Source: Enoplosus armatus
Lineage: Eukaryota > Chordata > Actinopteri > Centrarchiformes > Enoplosidae
Length of the DNA stretch: 64,000 nt
NCBI RefSeq assembly: GCF_043641665.1
Contig: NC_092183.1
Span: 21,271,501-21,335,500, forward strand
Reading direction: 5' to 3'
A model generated the notes under the pieces. The model did not search any database, had not been told where the DNA came from, and worked only from the letters and a program-made list of their open reading frames with translations. Each line of letters opens with the position of its first letter. Position 1 is the first letter of the stretch. Shown here piece after piece: positions 22,139 to 32,307 of this stretch. Both the position numbers and the translations under genes were made by a program.

Positions 22139-23780
22139 TCACATCAGCTGCTTATCAAGTAATAAGATTTCTTTCTCCAACTTCCTCATTTTAAGTGCTC
22201 TGAATGCCATCTGCTGGTCACGGTTCTCTATCTCCTTCTTGAGGTAGCAGCAGTAAAGGGCTCTGATGTCTTCTGTCTGCCGCTGCAAAAGAAATTAAAC
22301 CACACGTGTGCTCATATTGTTCTTGTTCTTTGTCATTACCGTAGCCCGCTACTGACACAGAAGCCTCACCTCTGCACTCCTGCCACCGGTTGTTGCACAT
22401 GTTGAGTTGGCCCTCTCCTGGAAGCTGCTACCATGCACATCCTGCCAAAAATCACTCAGTTATCATCAGAGTCCATATGTTAATATTCATAGAGAAATGC
22501 GTCAAAATCATAAGACCTTACCCCTTCAAAATGGGAGTCACTGATGTCTGTGTCATCACTGCTCAAGCTCTCCGGTTCCGTCTTTGTTACAGGCAGGAGG
22601 AGGACGGGATGGCCTGAGACTGTAGGGGCGGGGCCAAGCATTGAATTAGATTATGGGGAAATTCCTGAAGGGGTTTCAATCGGAGATTAAGTCCACCTAC
22701 CACTAATAAAAGAGCTGTCAGATCCAGTCAGTGGCTCAATGCAGGCACCCCCAGGGAGGACCTCCACTCTCAGCCTGTTGTCTTTGTGCTGCAGCACATC
22801 CTCCTCTGCAGAGGTCAGCGACGGGGTTGCTGACCCCCCCTCATTCCTCATCACCTCAACCCTTCTTCTTTTTGCTGTATAAGGATAGATATGAGAGGTA
22901 AAACACTCCCCTGGACGTTATGTCTTTGAAAATGCAGATGCAAATGACCTGGCTACCTGTTTGCACTATGTTTTTATGTTTGACTTTTACTTGCTGCCAC
23001 GTCCTTTTGTAGCCGCTGTCCGATACCCTGGGGAGTCGTGTAAAAAAATACAGTTTTAATGTGTTAGTGGTGACATAATTGGAAAGTCCACACATTACAG
23101 TGGCTAATATTTTGTGGCTAATATTTACTTCACCTGCCATATACTACCTTACTATTTACTCTTTAAAATGTTTCAGTGCAATACATACATATATACATAT
23201 ATACACACATACATATACATTGTTATTGTAGATATTTTTTTTTACTATTTTTCACTTAAATACTGTAAATGTGTATATTTTTATTTTCTATTTCTTATTT
23301 TTATTTTTTGTACATACTTTTAGCTCTAAATTATGCTACTTTCTACTCTTGAATGGGAGCACCGGTACTGTACAATTTCCCCCGGGGATCAATAAAGTAT
23401 TTCTGATTCTGATTCTGATTTAAATGAAGTTCAATTAGCCACTCTTCTGTGAATAAATCTCCTTACGCATTTATTTTGTCAGCAATTCTCTGCCAGGCTT
23501 CCTCTCTCAGTTTAGAGGCGCTGGTGGTGTTGGACTTGGCTGTCAATATCTCTCTCTCCTCTTCATACAACTTCATGATGAGTTCCTGCTCCTTAGAGCT
23601 GAAAAAATGTGCCCTCTCGTGTTTTTTCATCATATGGAAATCTATAAAAACACAAAAATAAAGGAACAGCAAATGTAAACGTATGAGTCAAAAGTCAAAA
23701 CTATACAAAATAATTTTGTTTGTGTATTGGTGATGGTATGAGAACTTAATCAAGGTCTCCTCACCTCTGTCTATGTTCAT
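22139..23780 (-). CDS. Myb/SANT-like DNA-binding domain protein
   Basis: Seven minus-strand exons (23765-23780, 23467-23641, 22957-23027, 22701-22874, 22522-22619, 22370-22441, 22139-22282) give 249 aa. The N-terminal ~85 residues read as a Myb/SANT-like trihelix (Myb_DNA-bind_5 type, as in NAIF1, MSANTD and FSBP-like proteins): FSSKEQELIMKLYEEEREIL, then AWQRIADKINA and RTWQQVKVKHKNI. This fold is shared with Harbinger-transposon accessory proteins. A basic stretch KRRRV follows directly and is a likely nuclear signal. The middle is acidic and Ser-rich, and the C-terminus is a charged helix (ALKMRKLEKEILLLDKQL), probably a coiled coil for oligomerisation. A role as a sequence-specific transcriptional regulator is inferred. 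The start is uncertain: the tiny first coding exon adds only five residues before a second Met. A poly(A) signal near 22070 implies a short 3'UTR. Confidence 0.85.
23330..23422. mobile_element. 3' end of a LINE/SINE-type retroelement
   Basis: The sequence TTTCCCCCGGGGATCAATAA, followed by AGTATT and a short tandem GATTCT tail, is a familiar teleost retroelement terminus. It lies in the intron between exons 2 and 3 of the Myb/SANT gene. AT-rich sequence to its left (about 23160-23330) may belong to the same insertion. Confidence 0.65.
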
Positions 23781-25010
23781 GGGCTGCGATCAGGGCTTCG
23801 GCGTGCGATTGGTCTCCCCTTTATAGAGGAGCGGGCGCGCGCAGTTATCCGAGATGTTTCAATGCTAGATTTAGTAATCAAATCGTAACCCTCGGTCGAC
23901 GGAGACGGAAAAACCCGGAGATTAATAGATGCGACAGTTAGTTGCGACACGCGGCATATTATCAATGGCTGTCTAAACGGCGGGAACGGGGCGAAGATAA
24001 CCGGTGTCCAGAAGCTGGATATCAGCGAGCTTTGTTAACCCAGGATTTTCTAATTCGGCTTAAGGCGCGTTCACGTGAAATAGGTGGAGTCTGAAACAAA
24101 GAGCGAGTCACGTGGGACAGGTCTAGCGCATTGACTGTTTATGAAGAGAGCGCCGCAACAGACGACATTAACCCTTATTCCACACGGGAGATGTCGTGCA
24201 GATGCTAAAATAGTTCTGTGGAATAACAGACAAGGACACATCTCAACGGGAGTCTTGAATACAACAGAGCCACCGTTAATGTTATTAGGAACACCTGTGC
24301 CTTTTTTCCTAGCATGAAAAGTCAAAATGTCTGCTGTGAAAATGGCCTGTTAGGCTTGAACGGTGGTGTTCTTTCCTTATGAGGAATAGTTTTTTTGTAT
24401 AATGATCAAAAAAAAAAAATGAATTAAGGATGTAATACCCAGTGAGGTGCAAACTCTGCAAACGTAAACTCCTGTGTTTAGTGGCGATTTTCACTGTATT
24501 TTCAATTTAACAGTTAGCCTCTTTTATTTTTTCAGAGCTGGTATGTGATTCTCAACTCAACGGTGAAAATGCACATGGATTTAAAGGCACACCTACACGG
24601 TCCTGAAGAGAGGCCAAATTAGGCATCAGTGAAATTGCCTGTGTGGATTGACAATGGGTCTGCAGGGCCTTTAAATTATATTACATAGAAAATGTGATTA
24701 CTTACACCAAGTCTTAAACTAGTGCGTTGGACTTTTTCACAGCAGACATTACGACTTGTCATAGTAAGCCATGACACGAGTGTGACAGTGAGCCGGCATG
24801 CACAATATCAGAACCCTGAAACTGAAGCAGCTAAATGGAATTCAGCCATCATTTATTTATTATTTACACCTGTGCTTTTACTGCTGTGACCTGTCAAAAT
24901 GTTTTCTGTATAAAAGGCCTACACGTTTAAACAATACTTAGAAGGTGAAGAACCCTGAACACTACGTCACATCAACACACGAAAGAAAGAAAACATGAAT
25001 TGAGGTAATA
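23781..25010. other. Intergenic region between the Myb/SANT gene and cox6a1
   Basis: The first 300 bp upstream of the Myb/SANT gene is CpG-rich and probably its promoter. The rest shows no gene. A 17-bp perfect inverted repeat pair at 24326-24342 and 24734-24750 suggests a small non-autonomous element. Confidence 0.5.
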
Positions 25011-25219
25011 ATAGTTACTTTATTTATGTTAATTCAGTTTAAGCGGACATTTTGTTTAATGATCCAGAGGAACAGTTGGTTCGGGTGCCCCATGTTGAGA
25101 GCACAGAGGTAAACAACAAAAATGAAGAGTAAACTGTGAATGAAGGTGTGGTCCAGAAACAAATGCTGAGGGGGGGAGGTGCTGGTCCCTGTGCCAGTTA
25201 TGAGGTCTGGAGAGAGGGC

Positions 25220-27051
25220 TTACTCATCATGACCCTCAAAGCCATCAGGAAGGGCATTCACATGCGAGTTGTGGAAAAGGGTTTTGGAGCCATCTCCCCA
25301 AGGGAAACGCTGTGAGGATCAAAAAAAAAAAAAAGAGACCACACATAATTCAAAATATTGATAAAAAGGCACTTAAGATGGCAATTTTGGAATGTGAATG
25401 ATTTAAGTCGCATAAAGACAGACCTTGGTACGAATGCGAAGGTGGGAGTAAGGGACAAATTCTGGTTGTTCATGGCTATGATTCTGCTCTTTCAAGTACA
25501 TGTTCAACATGCACACTGCAACACCAGGTAGGGCAACCACGAAAGTGAGGACCTTCCATGTCTTGGCTGGAAGAGAAAGACAATAACGATTAGTTTAACA
25601 AACAAAGCAATTATTAATCCAACCATAGTAAAAACATGTAGGAAAGTAAAATTAAGTTTCTTTACATTGTTTTGAATCGGCACCCATCAAGTTTGATATA
25701 AGAAATGTTAAACATAAATGTTAGTTAGGAGACATTATGCTTACCTAGAGTGTGCTTTATTACCATGATTAAAATGTGTAATGCCACCAGCTTACATCGT
25801 TGGAAACTACTATTGATAAAAATACAGAGAAAAGAATAAAGCTTGGAATAACCCACACCATTTAAAGCAGATTTAAAAACCCTGAGTTAAAGGACTGACT
25901 GTCAAGATGACGCAAATGGTTTTGTGTCCAGATTTAATCTCTCACCTCCCAGTTAAGGCCAGTTGAAACCATCAACATGTCAAATGTTTTGTTCCTTTTT
26001 GATTGAATAAATGTGCTGTGTGGTGATCATCTAGGTCAGGGGGCTGATTCAGCCATGGGGCGGTAAATATATACAGCTCCCATCATGCCTTTGAACCCAG
26101 TTTTCCTCAATATCTTATGGTCATCTAAAAGATCCCACTTAAGTCATATAATGCCACCTTTGCATGCTGTTAGCTAAGGTGACATTCAACTCCAAGCTTT
26201 TTAAATCTGCCTGTAAAGTATATAAACTTCTCACTAGCTAGATATTATTATTATTTGATCCTTTACTGAATACTCACATTAACATAATCAAGTGGACTAA
26301 CAAGCACCCCTCTTCAATTTATTCCTGCTGCGTTAACTTAAGTCTCATTTATATCGAAAAAGAAAAGAAAAACTAAAAAGCACTTTACTAATATGTAAAA
26401 TATATTTTACGTGTCTCTTGTATATAAGCCTACACATTTATTTTGCTTGGTATGTTTGATTTTTTTATTTATTTGCCTTACTCGTTACTTTATTTTTTTC
26501 CACTTCTCTGAATTATATGGTCATATCTCATGCCTGATTTCTTTAAGTCAGATAAAAGAAGGGGAAAAAATTACGAGACGATACGTTACGAATATCCATT
26601 GACCTGATGTGACACTTTGTTGTTGCTCTCTAGCTTGCAGGACGTACTGATCTTGACACCGCTCAACTTAAAAGTAAATAACAAACTACAATAAATTGGA
26701 ACTACACTACTTTAAGAGTGGTTGTGCATTTGTTTTAGTTGGCAGGCTGAAATGATAAAGTCCTCAAGTTAGAAAGATGATGTTTTCGGTAGCGTTTTCT
26801 GCGTGCTCTCCGCTCAAGGATGTCAAGCTAACTTACTGCTAAACTAGCTAACGTTAGCTCAGCAAGGTCACTCAAAACGTAAGAAGTTGTGGTAAAAATA
26901 AATGACCTTAAAAACAACTAGTGAGTTAAAATGAGGTGCTGCAATTACCTGACTGCTCGCCGTGTCCGGCAGCAGCAGCAGAAAGCTGACGCCGGCTCTG
27001 GGTCAAAGAAGACCTCAGCAACACTTGAGAGAACCGTCCGAGAGCCGCCAT
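25220..27051 (-). CDS. cox6a1: Cytochrome c oxidase subunit 6A, mitochondrial
   Basis: Three minus-strand exons (26949-27051, 25424-25566, 25220-25309) encode 111 aa; human COX6A1 is 109. It is a nuclear-encoded, single-span subunit of respiratory complex IV in the inner mitochondrial membrane that modulates activity and dimer stability. The N-terminus ([20 protein letters not shown]) is a basic, amphipathic targeting peptide. The membrane span is [20 protein letters not shown]. The conserved tail contains [20 protein letters not shown] and [11 protein letters not shown] poly(A) signal (plus-strand tttatt near 25020) closes the gene. The liver-type name cox6a1 is preferred over cox6a2 from synteny with pla2g1b and msi1. 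Regulation: YY1 and ETS motifs at the start (separate entry). Confidence 0.96.
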
Positions 27052-27082
27052 TTTCTTTTCTGAGAGACGCAGAAACCGGAAG
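27044..27082 (-). promoter_or_regulatory. cox6a1: YY1 and ETS/GABP motifs at the cox6a1 start
   Basis: On the minus strand AAAATGGCGGC, a canonical YY1 core, overlaps the initiator ATG (27044-27054). CCGGAAG on the plus strand at 27076-27082 is an ETS/GABP (NRF-2) core. This pairing is typical of TATA-less promoters of nuclear-encoded mitochondrial proteins. Confidence 0.65.
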
Positions 27083-27815
27083 GAATTTGTTAGGCGGTGT
27101 CACGTGCAGGTCAGGCAGCTCTACAGCGCCCCCAAGCAGTGAGACTGTGAACTACAGAGAAGCTCTGCGGAAATCTGCCAAATTACAAAACAAAAGTCTG
27201 ATGACCTATTAATTGTGAAAGACACTGATGCAAAGTTATTTCACTTGTTTACCATAGCAGTCCCAGTATTAATATATTAATATGCAGGGAATAAGATGTG
27301 TCCTTAAGATATGGGAGTCAGGTCCCACTCAGAATTTTTTTCGTGTGAAATACTGTATACTTTACCTCTTCAGGCCTCTAAAACTGATCCAAATAAAACT
27401 GTGAAGGGAAAATCACTCTTTGAATGAAATGCACATACCTCATGTACAAGAGATTGCAAGAAGACACTGCTTGTATTAAGAGGTCACAAGCAAAACAGTT
27501 GTACAGGTTGTGAACCACTGTTCTAAGGTATGGAGTCGCCTGTTTTCACTCACATACATATATATAGACATACATATTGCTAATTCAAACTTACAATGAT
27601 AATGAAAAGGAAATTCATTTGTGTAACGTGTGTGCCACAATTGTTAAATTATCTAAAGTCTCTTCATCTTTTCCCCTATAATTGCTACATGTCAGTTAAC
27701 ACATTACAGGGAATGGAACAAACTGTTACTTCCTGTGTAGACAATAATAAATAATAATTAGATAATTGTTGGCACATTAAAAACCTTTTCTGTAATTGGA
27801 AGTCTTTCTCTTTAA
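27083..27815. other. Intergenic region between cox6a1 and the lectin gene
   Basis: AT-rich sequence with no ORF or repeat I can name. A probable 5' non-coding exon of the lectin ends at 27888 with a strong GTAAGT donor. Confidence 0.45.
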
Positions 27816-28388
27816 AGGGGAGGACTATCTATGATCTCCTAGTCAGAGTCCAACCGGAGAAATCCAGAGATATTCTGCTTGATGACGGTAAGTGATAAAT
27901 TCACTTTGTTGGCAGAGTATGTTTGCTCGTGAAATGCCTTTAAAATCATTCTTTTCAAATTCATAGAAATGCATGGAAACAGGCATTAATCACTGTGTCA
28001 TGCATATACAAATGATACCATGAATTATACACTGAATAGTCTAAATATAAATGCAGACAATGTTTTTATATTGTTTTTTTTTATTTAGTAAAGCATGTAG
28101 TAAAATTAGCTGCTTATATTTGAAAAAGTTTGTGTATTATACAGTACATAATGGCCAGATTCTCTATTTATTGAGCCGTTAATAGTTAACATAGTTGGCC
28201 TGAAAACAAACACGGGAGATTTAGTTGACCTCTTATTCCCATTACACACTGAGAATCTCAAAATGGCTCATACTTTTATCATCAACTATAAGCTTTTCTT
28301 TTCCATAGTATAAATAGCAGCAACGTAGGTAGAAATATTACTTTTTACTAACAGAGAGAAAAAAAAAAGAGTCTGATCTCTTTCAGCA

Positions 28389-29701
28389 ATGGAATCTCAG
28401 TATCACCAGTTTGGGTCGCCTGATAACAGCCCTGTCCACGGAGAGCACAAAATGACCACACAAACAGGTACAAACATGGACATGTCATTTGATTTTGATT
28501 CAACAATTTTATCTTAAACTATGAAAACATGTCTGTCAATGTCTGTAGGTTTGAAGAGGATGGTGGTTTATGTCCTCTACGGAGTCCTGGTGCTACTGCT
28601 GTTTATCCTGCTGATGGTCACTGGGATAAGATGTACGACTTTAAACACCCCAGCGAAGCTCATGTAGCTATTTCACTTTCTTTGTCTAACCATATAACAA
28701 TTTTTGTATCTCAAAGTCACCCAGTTAAACAAGGACATCGCAGGCATCAAACTTCACCTTGAGAGAATCAACCATGGAGGAAAAACATCAGCGTCCACCT
28801 CAGGTCAGGAAATGGTTTTCAGGTCTGAATATAATGATGCAGCCGTACAATTGATGTCTTATAAAACGTTATTATTCATTTTTGTGTCTTTCCAAACTAA
28901 AAGGTGCAGCAAATGTGCCCAATGTCTACCTACAGGCACTTGTCTCAGTTAGAGGTAAACACTAATTATCAATAACATCAGAATTCATCTGCCCCCAGTC
29001 AGACTCTCTTGACTTGTCTTCATCTTCATCACATTAGGAACTTGTAGGGAAGGATGGGTGTCTTACCAGAGAAGCTGCTACCTGCTATCCACCACCACCG
29101 CGACCTGGAACAAAGCAGAAGAGCAGTGCCAAGCACACGGAGCACACCTGGTGGTTCTGAATAATGTGGAGGAACTGGTGCGTTGATGTTCACACCAGTT
29201 TGGTTCCATATATTTTAAGTGGAGCTGTCAATTTGCTACTGGGAGGCTCCAGCGTATGAACAGGGCTTTGATATGGAGCATACACATTTCTCAGAATTGA
29301 CAAAGGCGTAAAAAATAACCAGTTTCTTTTATTTCTAGGACTACATTTCAGAAGTAGTTGTAATTAAGTACAACTATTGGATTGGACTTGTGGAGCGAGA
29401 AAACGAGGGACACTGGAGCTGGGTGGATGGAACTGACTTCAATTCAACCCATACGTGAGAGAAAAAAAAAGGACCAAAAAGCACAAACGAATGGCTGTGG
29501 CACTATATGTAACATGCCAATTGTTTCTCCTCCCTGTTTGTGTTCAGTTTCTGGGATGAAGGTCAGCCCGACGACTGGGACTACAGAGAGAACGGAGAGG
29601 ACTGTGGGCAGCTTCATGGTTCTGAAAGACGCAAACGCAAGTTGTGGAATGACGCAGACTGTAACCTGTCATACAGGTACATCTGTGAAACCAAGGCATG
29701 A
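28389..29701 (+). CDS. C-type lectin-like type II membrane receptor
   Basis: Seven exons (28389-28467, 28549-28632, 28717-28803, 28904-28954, 29038-29177, 29339-29454, 29548-29701) give 236 aa. A ~30-residue cytoplasmic tail is followed by a membrane anchor (VLYGVLVLLLFILLMVTGI), a short stalk with heptad-like spacing, and one C-type lectin domain from CREGWVSYQRSCYLL to the end. The domain has the WIGL motif, cysteines in the usual places, QPD (in DEGQPDDW) and WND (LWNDADC). In this fold QPD plus WND points to calcium-dependent binding of galactose-type sugars, whereas EPN would prefer mannose. One N-glycosylation sequon (NST) lies in the domain. The layout resembles CD209/CLEC4/asialoglycoprotein receptor relatives; no orthologue can be named. 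The AATAAA signal is at about 29891. A likely 5'UTR exon ends at 27888. Confidence 0.9.
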
Positions 29702-30294
29702 GAGACAGTGGACCTCTCTGAGCTGCCGGAAATGAATACTGATCGAAATTAAGTTTTTGATTTCAGAATTATAAGTGTATATCATAAAAAGGGCTAAAAG
29801 TTGCATATGCAGAACATATGTAAGGCTTTTGTTGGACATTAAAAAAATAGCTGTGAGTACAATGACACTTGTTCTCCTTTATTGATTTGTAATAAAGACA
29901 CACTCTTCAGTGTTTCTTCTTCCCTTCTTCTCCCTGCCTCCCTCGGTCACTGGGAAGGTGGGCGTTTCCTTCATTAGAATCTGCCATGGCTGCTTTCCTG
30001 TCACACACACACAGACGAAGTCCTCACAGGGATTGTTGTCATCTGAGGGAATGGGAGAAAAAACAGGGATGAGACAACACACAATTATTTGTCAAGGGTT
30101 GATTTCAGTTAGAAAATCTGCAACTTAATGTTATCTAATTACTGAAAACTCAGGTGTGAGTGATGATAGTTGGAAGCTGTTGTGTCGCTGAACACTCACA
30201 CAGACAGGTGACGGCCTTCCTGGCCTCGTCACGGCTGTAGCTGTACGCTTCAGGTTGTCCAAGATGAGACAGCTGGGACCTGACAGCATCGACA

Positions 30295-30331
30295 ACACAC
30301 ACACGCACGCACACACACACAGACACACACA
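30295..30331. repeat. (CA)n-rich microsatellite
   Basis: An interrupted CA/CG tract lies immediately upstream (minus-strand sense) of the truncated exon 3 of the PLA2 pseudogene. Confidence 0.85.
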
Positions 30332-30425
30332 AAGCATAAAGAGGTCATTACAGCACCTTCGATATGTCAAGATGAAGAAAATCACCCTCTGCTGAGGGTT
30401 CAATTTCATAGTTTAAATTTAAGTA

Positions 30426-30715
30426 GGACTGCAACTCATGATTATTTACATTATTGGTTCATTTGCTGATTCCTTTTTCAATTAATCGTTTAGGCTCCAA
30501 AATGTCAAAGAATACTGAAAAATGTCCATCGCAATCCTAAGTCCAAGGTGAAATCTGGGTTCAGTCCAAAACCCAAACATGTTCAAATTACTATCATAGA
30601 AGACTGAGAAAACCAACAAGTATTCACATTTAAGAAGCTGGAACCAGTTCATGTGTGGCCTTATTGTTTAAAAAAAATGACTTAAACAATTTATTGATGA
30701 TCCAACTTATCTGCT
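30426..30715. mobile_element. Dispersed percomorph repeat (non-coding)
   Basis: Starting GGACTGCAACTCATGATTAT, then AATTAATCGTTTAGGCTCCA and AAGCTGGAACCAGT, this resembles a very common teleost repeat family rich in ATTAATCG. It sits in an intron of the PLA2 pseudogene, between the surviving exon 2 and exon 3 relics. Confidence 0.7.
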
Positions 30716-31379
30716 GAGGAAACACTCGTTGTGACAACTTCACAAAGTGTTTCAGTGCTTTAAGCAGCACAAGCAAAACGCCATTTCACAACTTTTGCAC
30801 ATAAAACTGAAAGTATCTGCTTGCCAAGACACCACTGGAGGTGAGTCAGAAAATAAGATTTTTTTGAAATTGGGATTACGGTGAATTGAGCTTTTAAGTT
30901 GGATTGCGTTTTGGGTGCGAGGACTTGCACAACAAGAAACAGAACAACATTAACAGACACCACAAATGTATATACCTTCAGCAGTGTTAACCAGTGTGCA
31001 GTGTTACCCTGTCAAGCTCATCAACAGGTGTGCCAGAGCCTCCCAGCACGCAGCAGCAGCCAGCTGTCAGGCACAGAGGGTCATCGCCCTGAACTGCCAC
31101 AGAGCTCGGTAACCCAGCGCTATGGGACAAAGTGGAGGCATCTCAGACAAAAGCTACTTCACATCTAAAAAAAAAAACAGCCTCACATTGCATCACACGG
31201 AATCAAAATGTCCCTGATGCTGGTCAAACAGACATGCATAGCTCTCAAAGTTATCCTGGAAATGGGAGGTTTTGTGGCGAAGAAAGGTGAGTACTCACGG
31301 GCTGGGAGGCTGAGGAACAGGACGAGCAGGGGGGCGAGAGTCAGGTCTGCATCTCGCAGGTGAAGATGTGTGAGTGTGA

Positions 31380-32250
31380 AGCTAAAGGCTCACATTGACA
31401 GCTGACCCTTTTTTGACCTGTCCTTTTTGTAACGCAATATCTTCCTCTGTACGTTACGCCACATGTATGTATACACATGTATAGTACATATACATACACA
31501 AATATACATACAAACACACACTATTGCTTTTACGTACACATTTGGTTCATATTTGGCATTTGTGTCATATCGTCTCATAACTTGTTTCCCTTTGGGTTAA
31601 CATAAAACTCCCCACTTGAGTAACGTGCAAGTGGAAAGTCGTGGGAACTCCGGCAAGTGCTAGTTATTTACACAGCTGCGTGCTGGAAAGCTGTTTTAAA
31701 TTTAACTTCTATGTAAAGAAGGAAAATGCAAACCCAAGTGAGCACAGGGTGGACGAAAGAAAGAGGAGGAGATTGATTAGGAGATGTTTAAATATGCTTT
31801 AATAGGTCTTCATCAACTATCTATTAAAACATTCACTGGAAAATTACTGTTCCTGTTCCTATAAATTATCCATAAATGAATCAGGCCTGATACATGACTG
31901 GACAGCTGGACACTCGTGGAGCTTGTGGGATATACTGTATCTGTTCCTGGTTGCTCACTAGAGGTAATGCTGAAGACAGAATCGGTTCAATGAAAATGGA
32001 AAATAAAAAGCGATTTTGTGCAAGCAAAGTTTCAGCTGTCAGTCGTCTTGTTCGCTCGTGCTTTTTGACTGCTTCTCCTTAGAGATAGCTGGGTTCGTAG
32101 CTGGTCTTACACACCTGTAGCTGACGGTGTTAAATACATGTTGAGGTAAACAAAATTCTCACGCAGAAACCAAATATAGTAACTTTGTCAAGTAACCGCT
32201 GGTTTAAAGCTCCCACCCTCTTATGTCCTTCTTATCTCCGGCGTTCTCTC
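31380..32250. other. Divergent intergenic region between the PLA2 pseudogene and pla2g1b
   Basis: AT-rich sequence with a TA/CA-rich patch at 31460-31530 and no gene. The plus-strand end is the pla2g1b promoter. Confidence 0.5.
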
Positions 32251-32260
32251 ACCTCCCGTC

Positions 32261-32268
32261 CTATAAGA
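32261..32268 (+). promoter_or_regulatory. pla2g1b: TATA box of pla2g1b
   Basis: CTATAAGA lies 47 bp upstream of the pla2g1b ATG, implying a transcription start near 32290 and a very short 5'UTR. TATA-driven promoters with short leaders are usual for pancreatic secretory enzymes. Confidence 0.65.
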
Positions 32269-32307
32269 ACAGGCTGCGCAAAAATCCACGTTTCTCTGAC
32301 TGTAGCC

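Larger units (their letters stand above)
29879..31352 (-). pseudogene. Decayed group IB phospholipase A2 copy, inverted relative to pla2g1b
   Basis: Relics of four exons lie on the minus strand with splice sites largely kept. Exon 1 (31299-31352): an ATG followed by a leader frame (LAPLLVLFLSLPA) that is one base out of register with that ATG. Exon 2 (31008-31119): begins LGYRALWQFRAMTLC, hits a TGA, then resumes in another frame as GGSGTPVDELDR; compared with the intact gene about 21-22 nt including the calcium-loop region are missing. Exon 3 (30200-30279): only the distal half survives (QPEAYSYSRDEARKAVTC); the part carrying the catalytic CCxxHDxC is replaced by CA-repeat sequence. Exon 4 (from 30042): DNNPCEDFVCVC matches the PLA2 Cys pattern, then shifts frame at a GT run. 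The intact pla2g1b lies about 0.95 kb away on the opposite strand. Loss of function as an enzyme is clear; transcription is possible. Confidence 0.85.

Noticed and set aside
30760..30963. A minus-strand frame with a hydrophobic start, considered as a signal-peptide exon of the gene ending near 29.9 kb
   Set aside because: The PLA2 exon relics at 31299-31352 and 31008-31119 explain the upstream part better, and this stretch has no matching donor. A CC..H-like string near 30750 was too weak to call as a catalytic exon.
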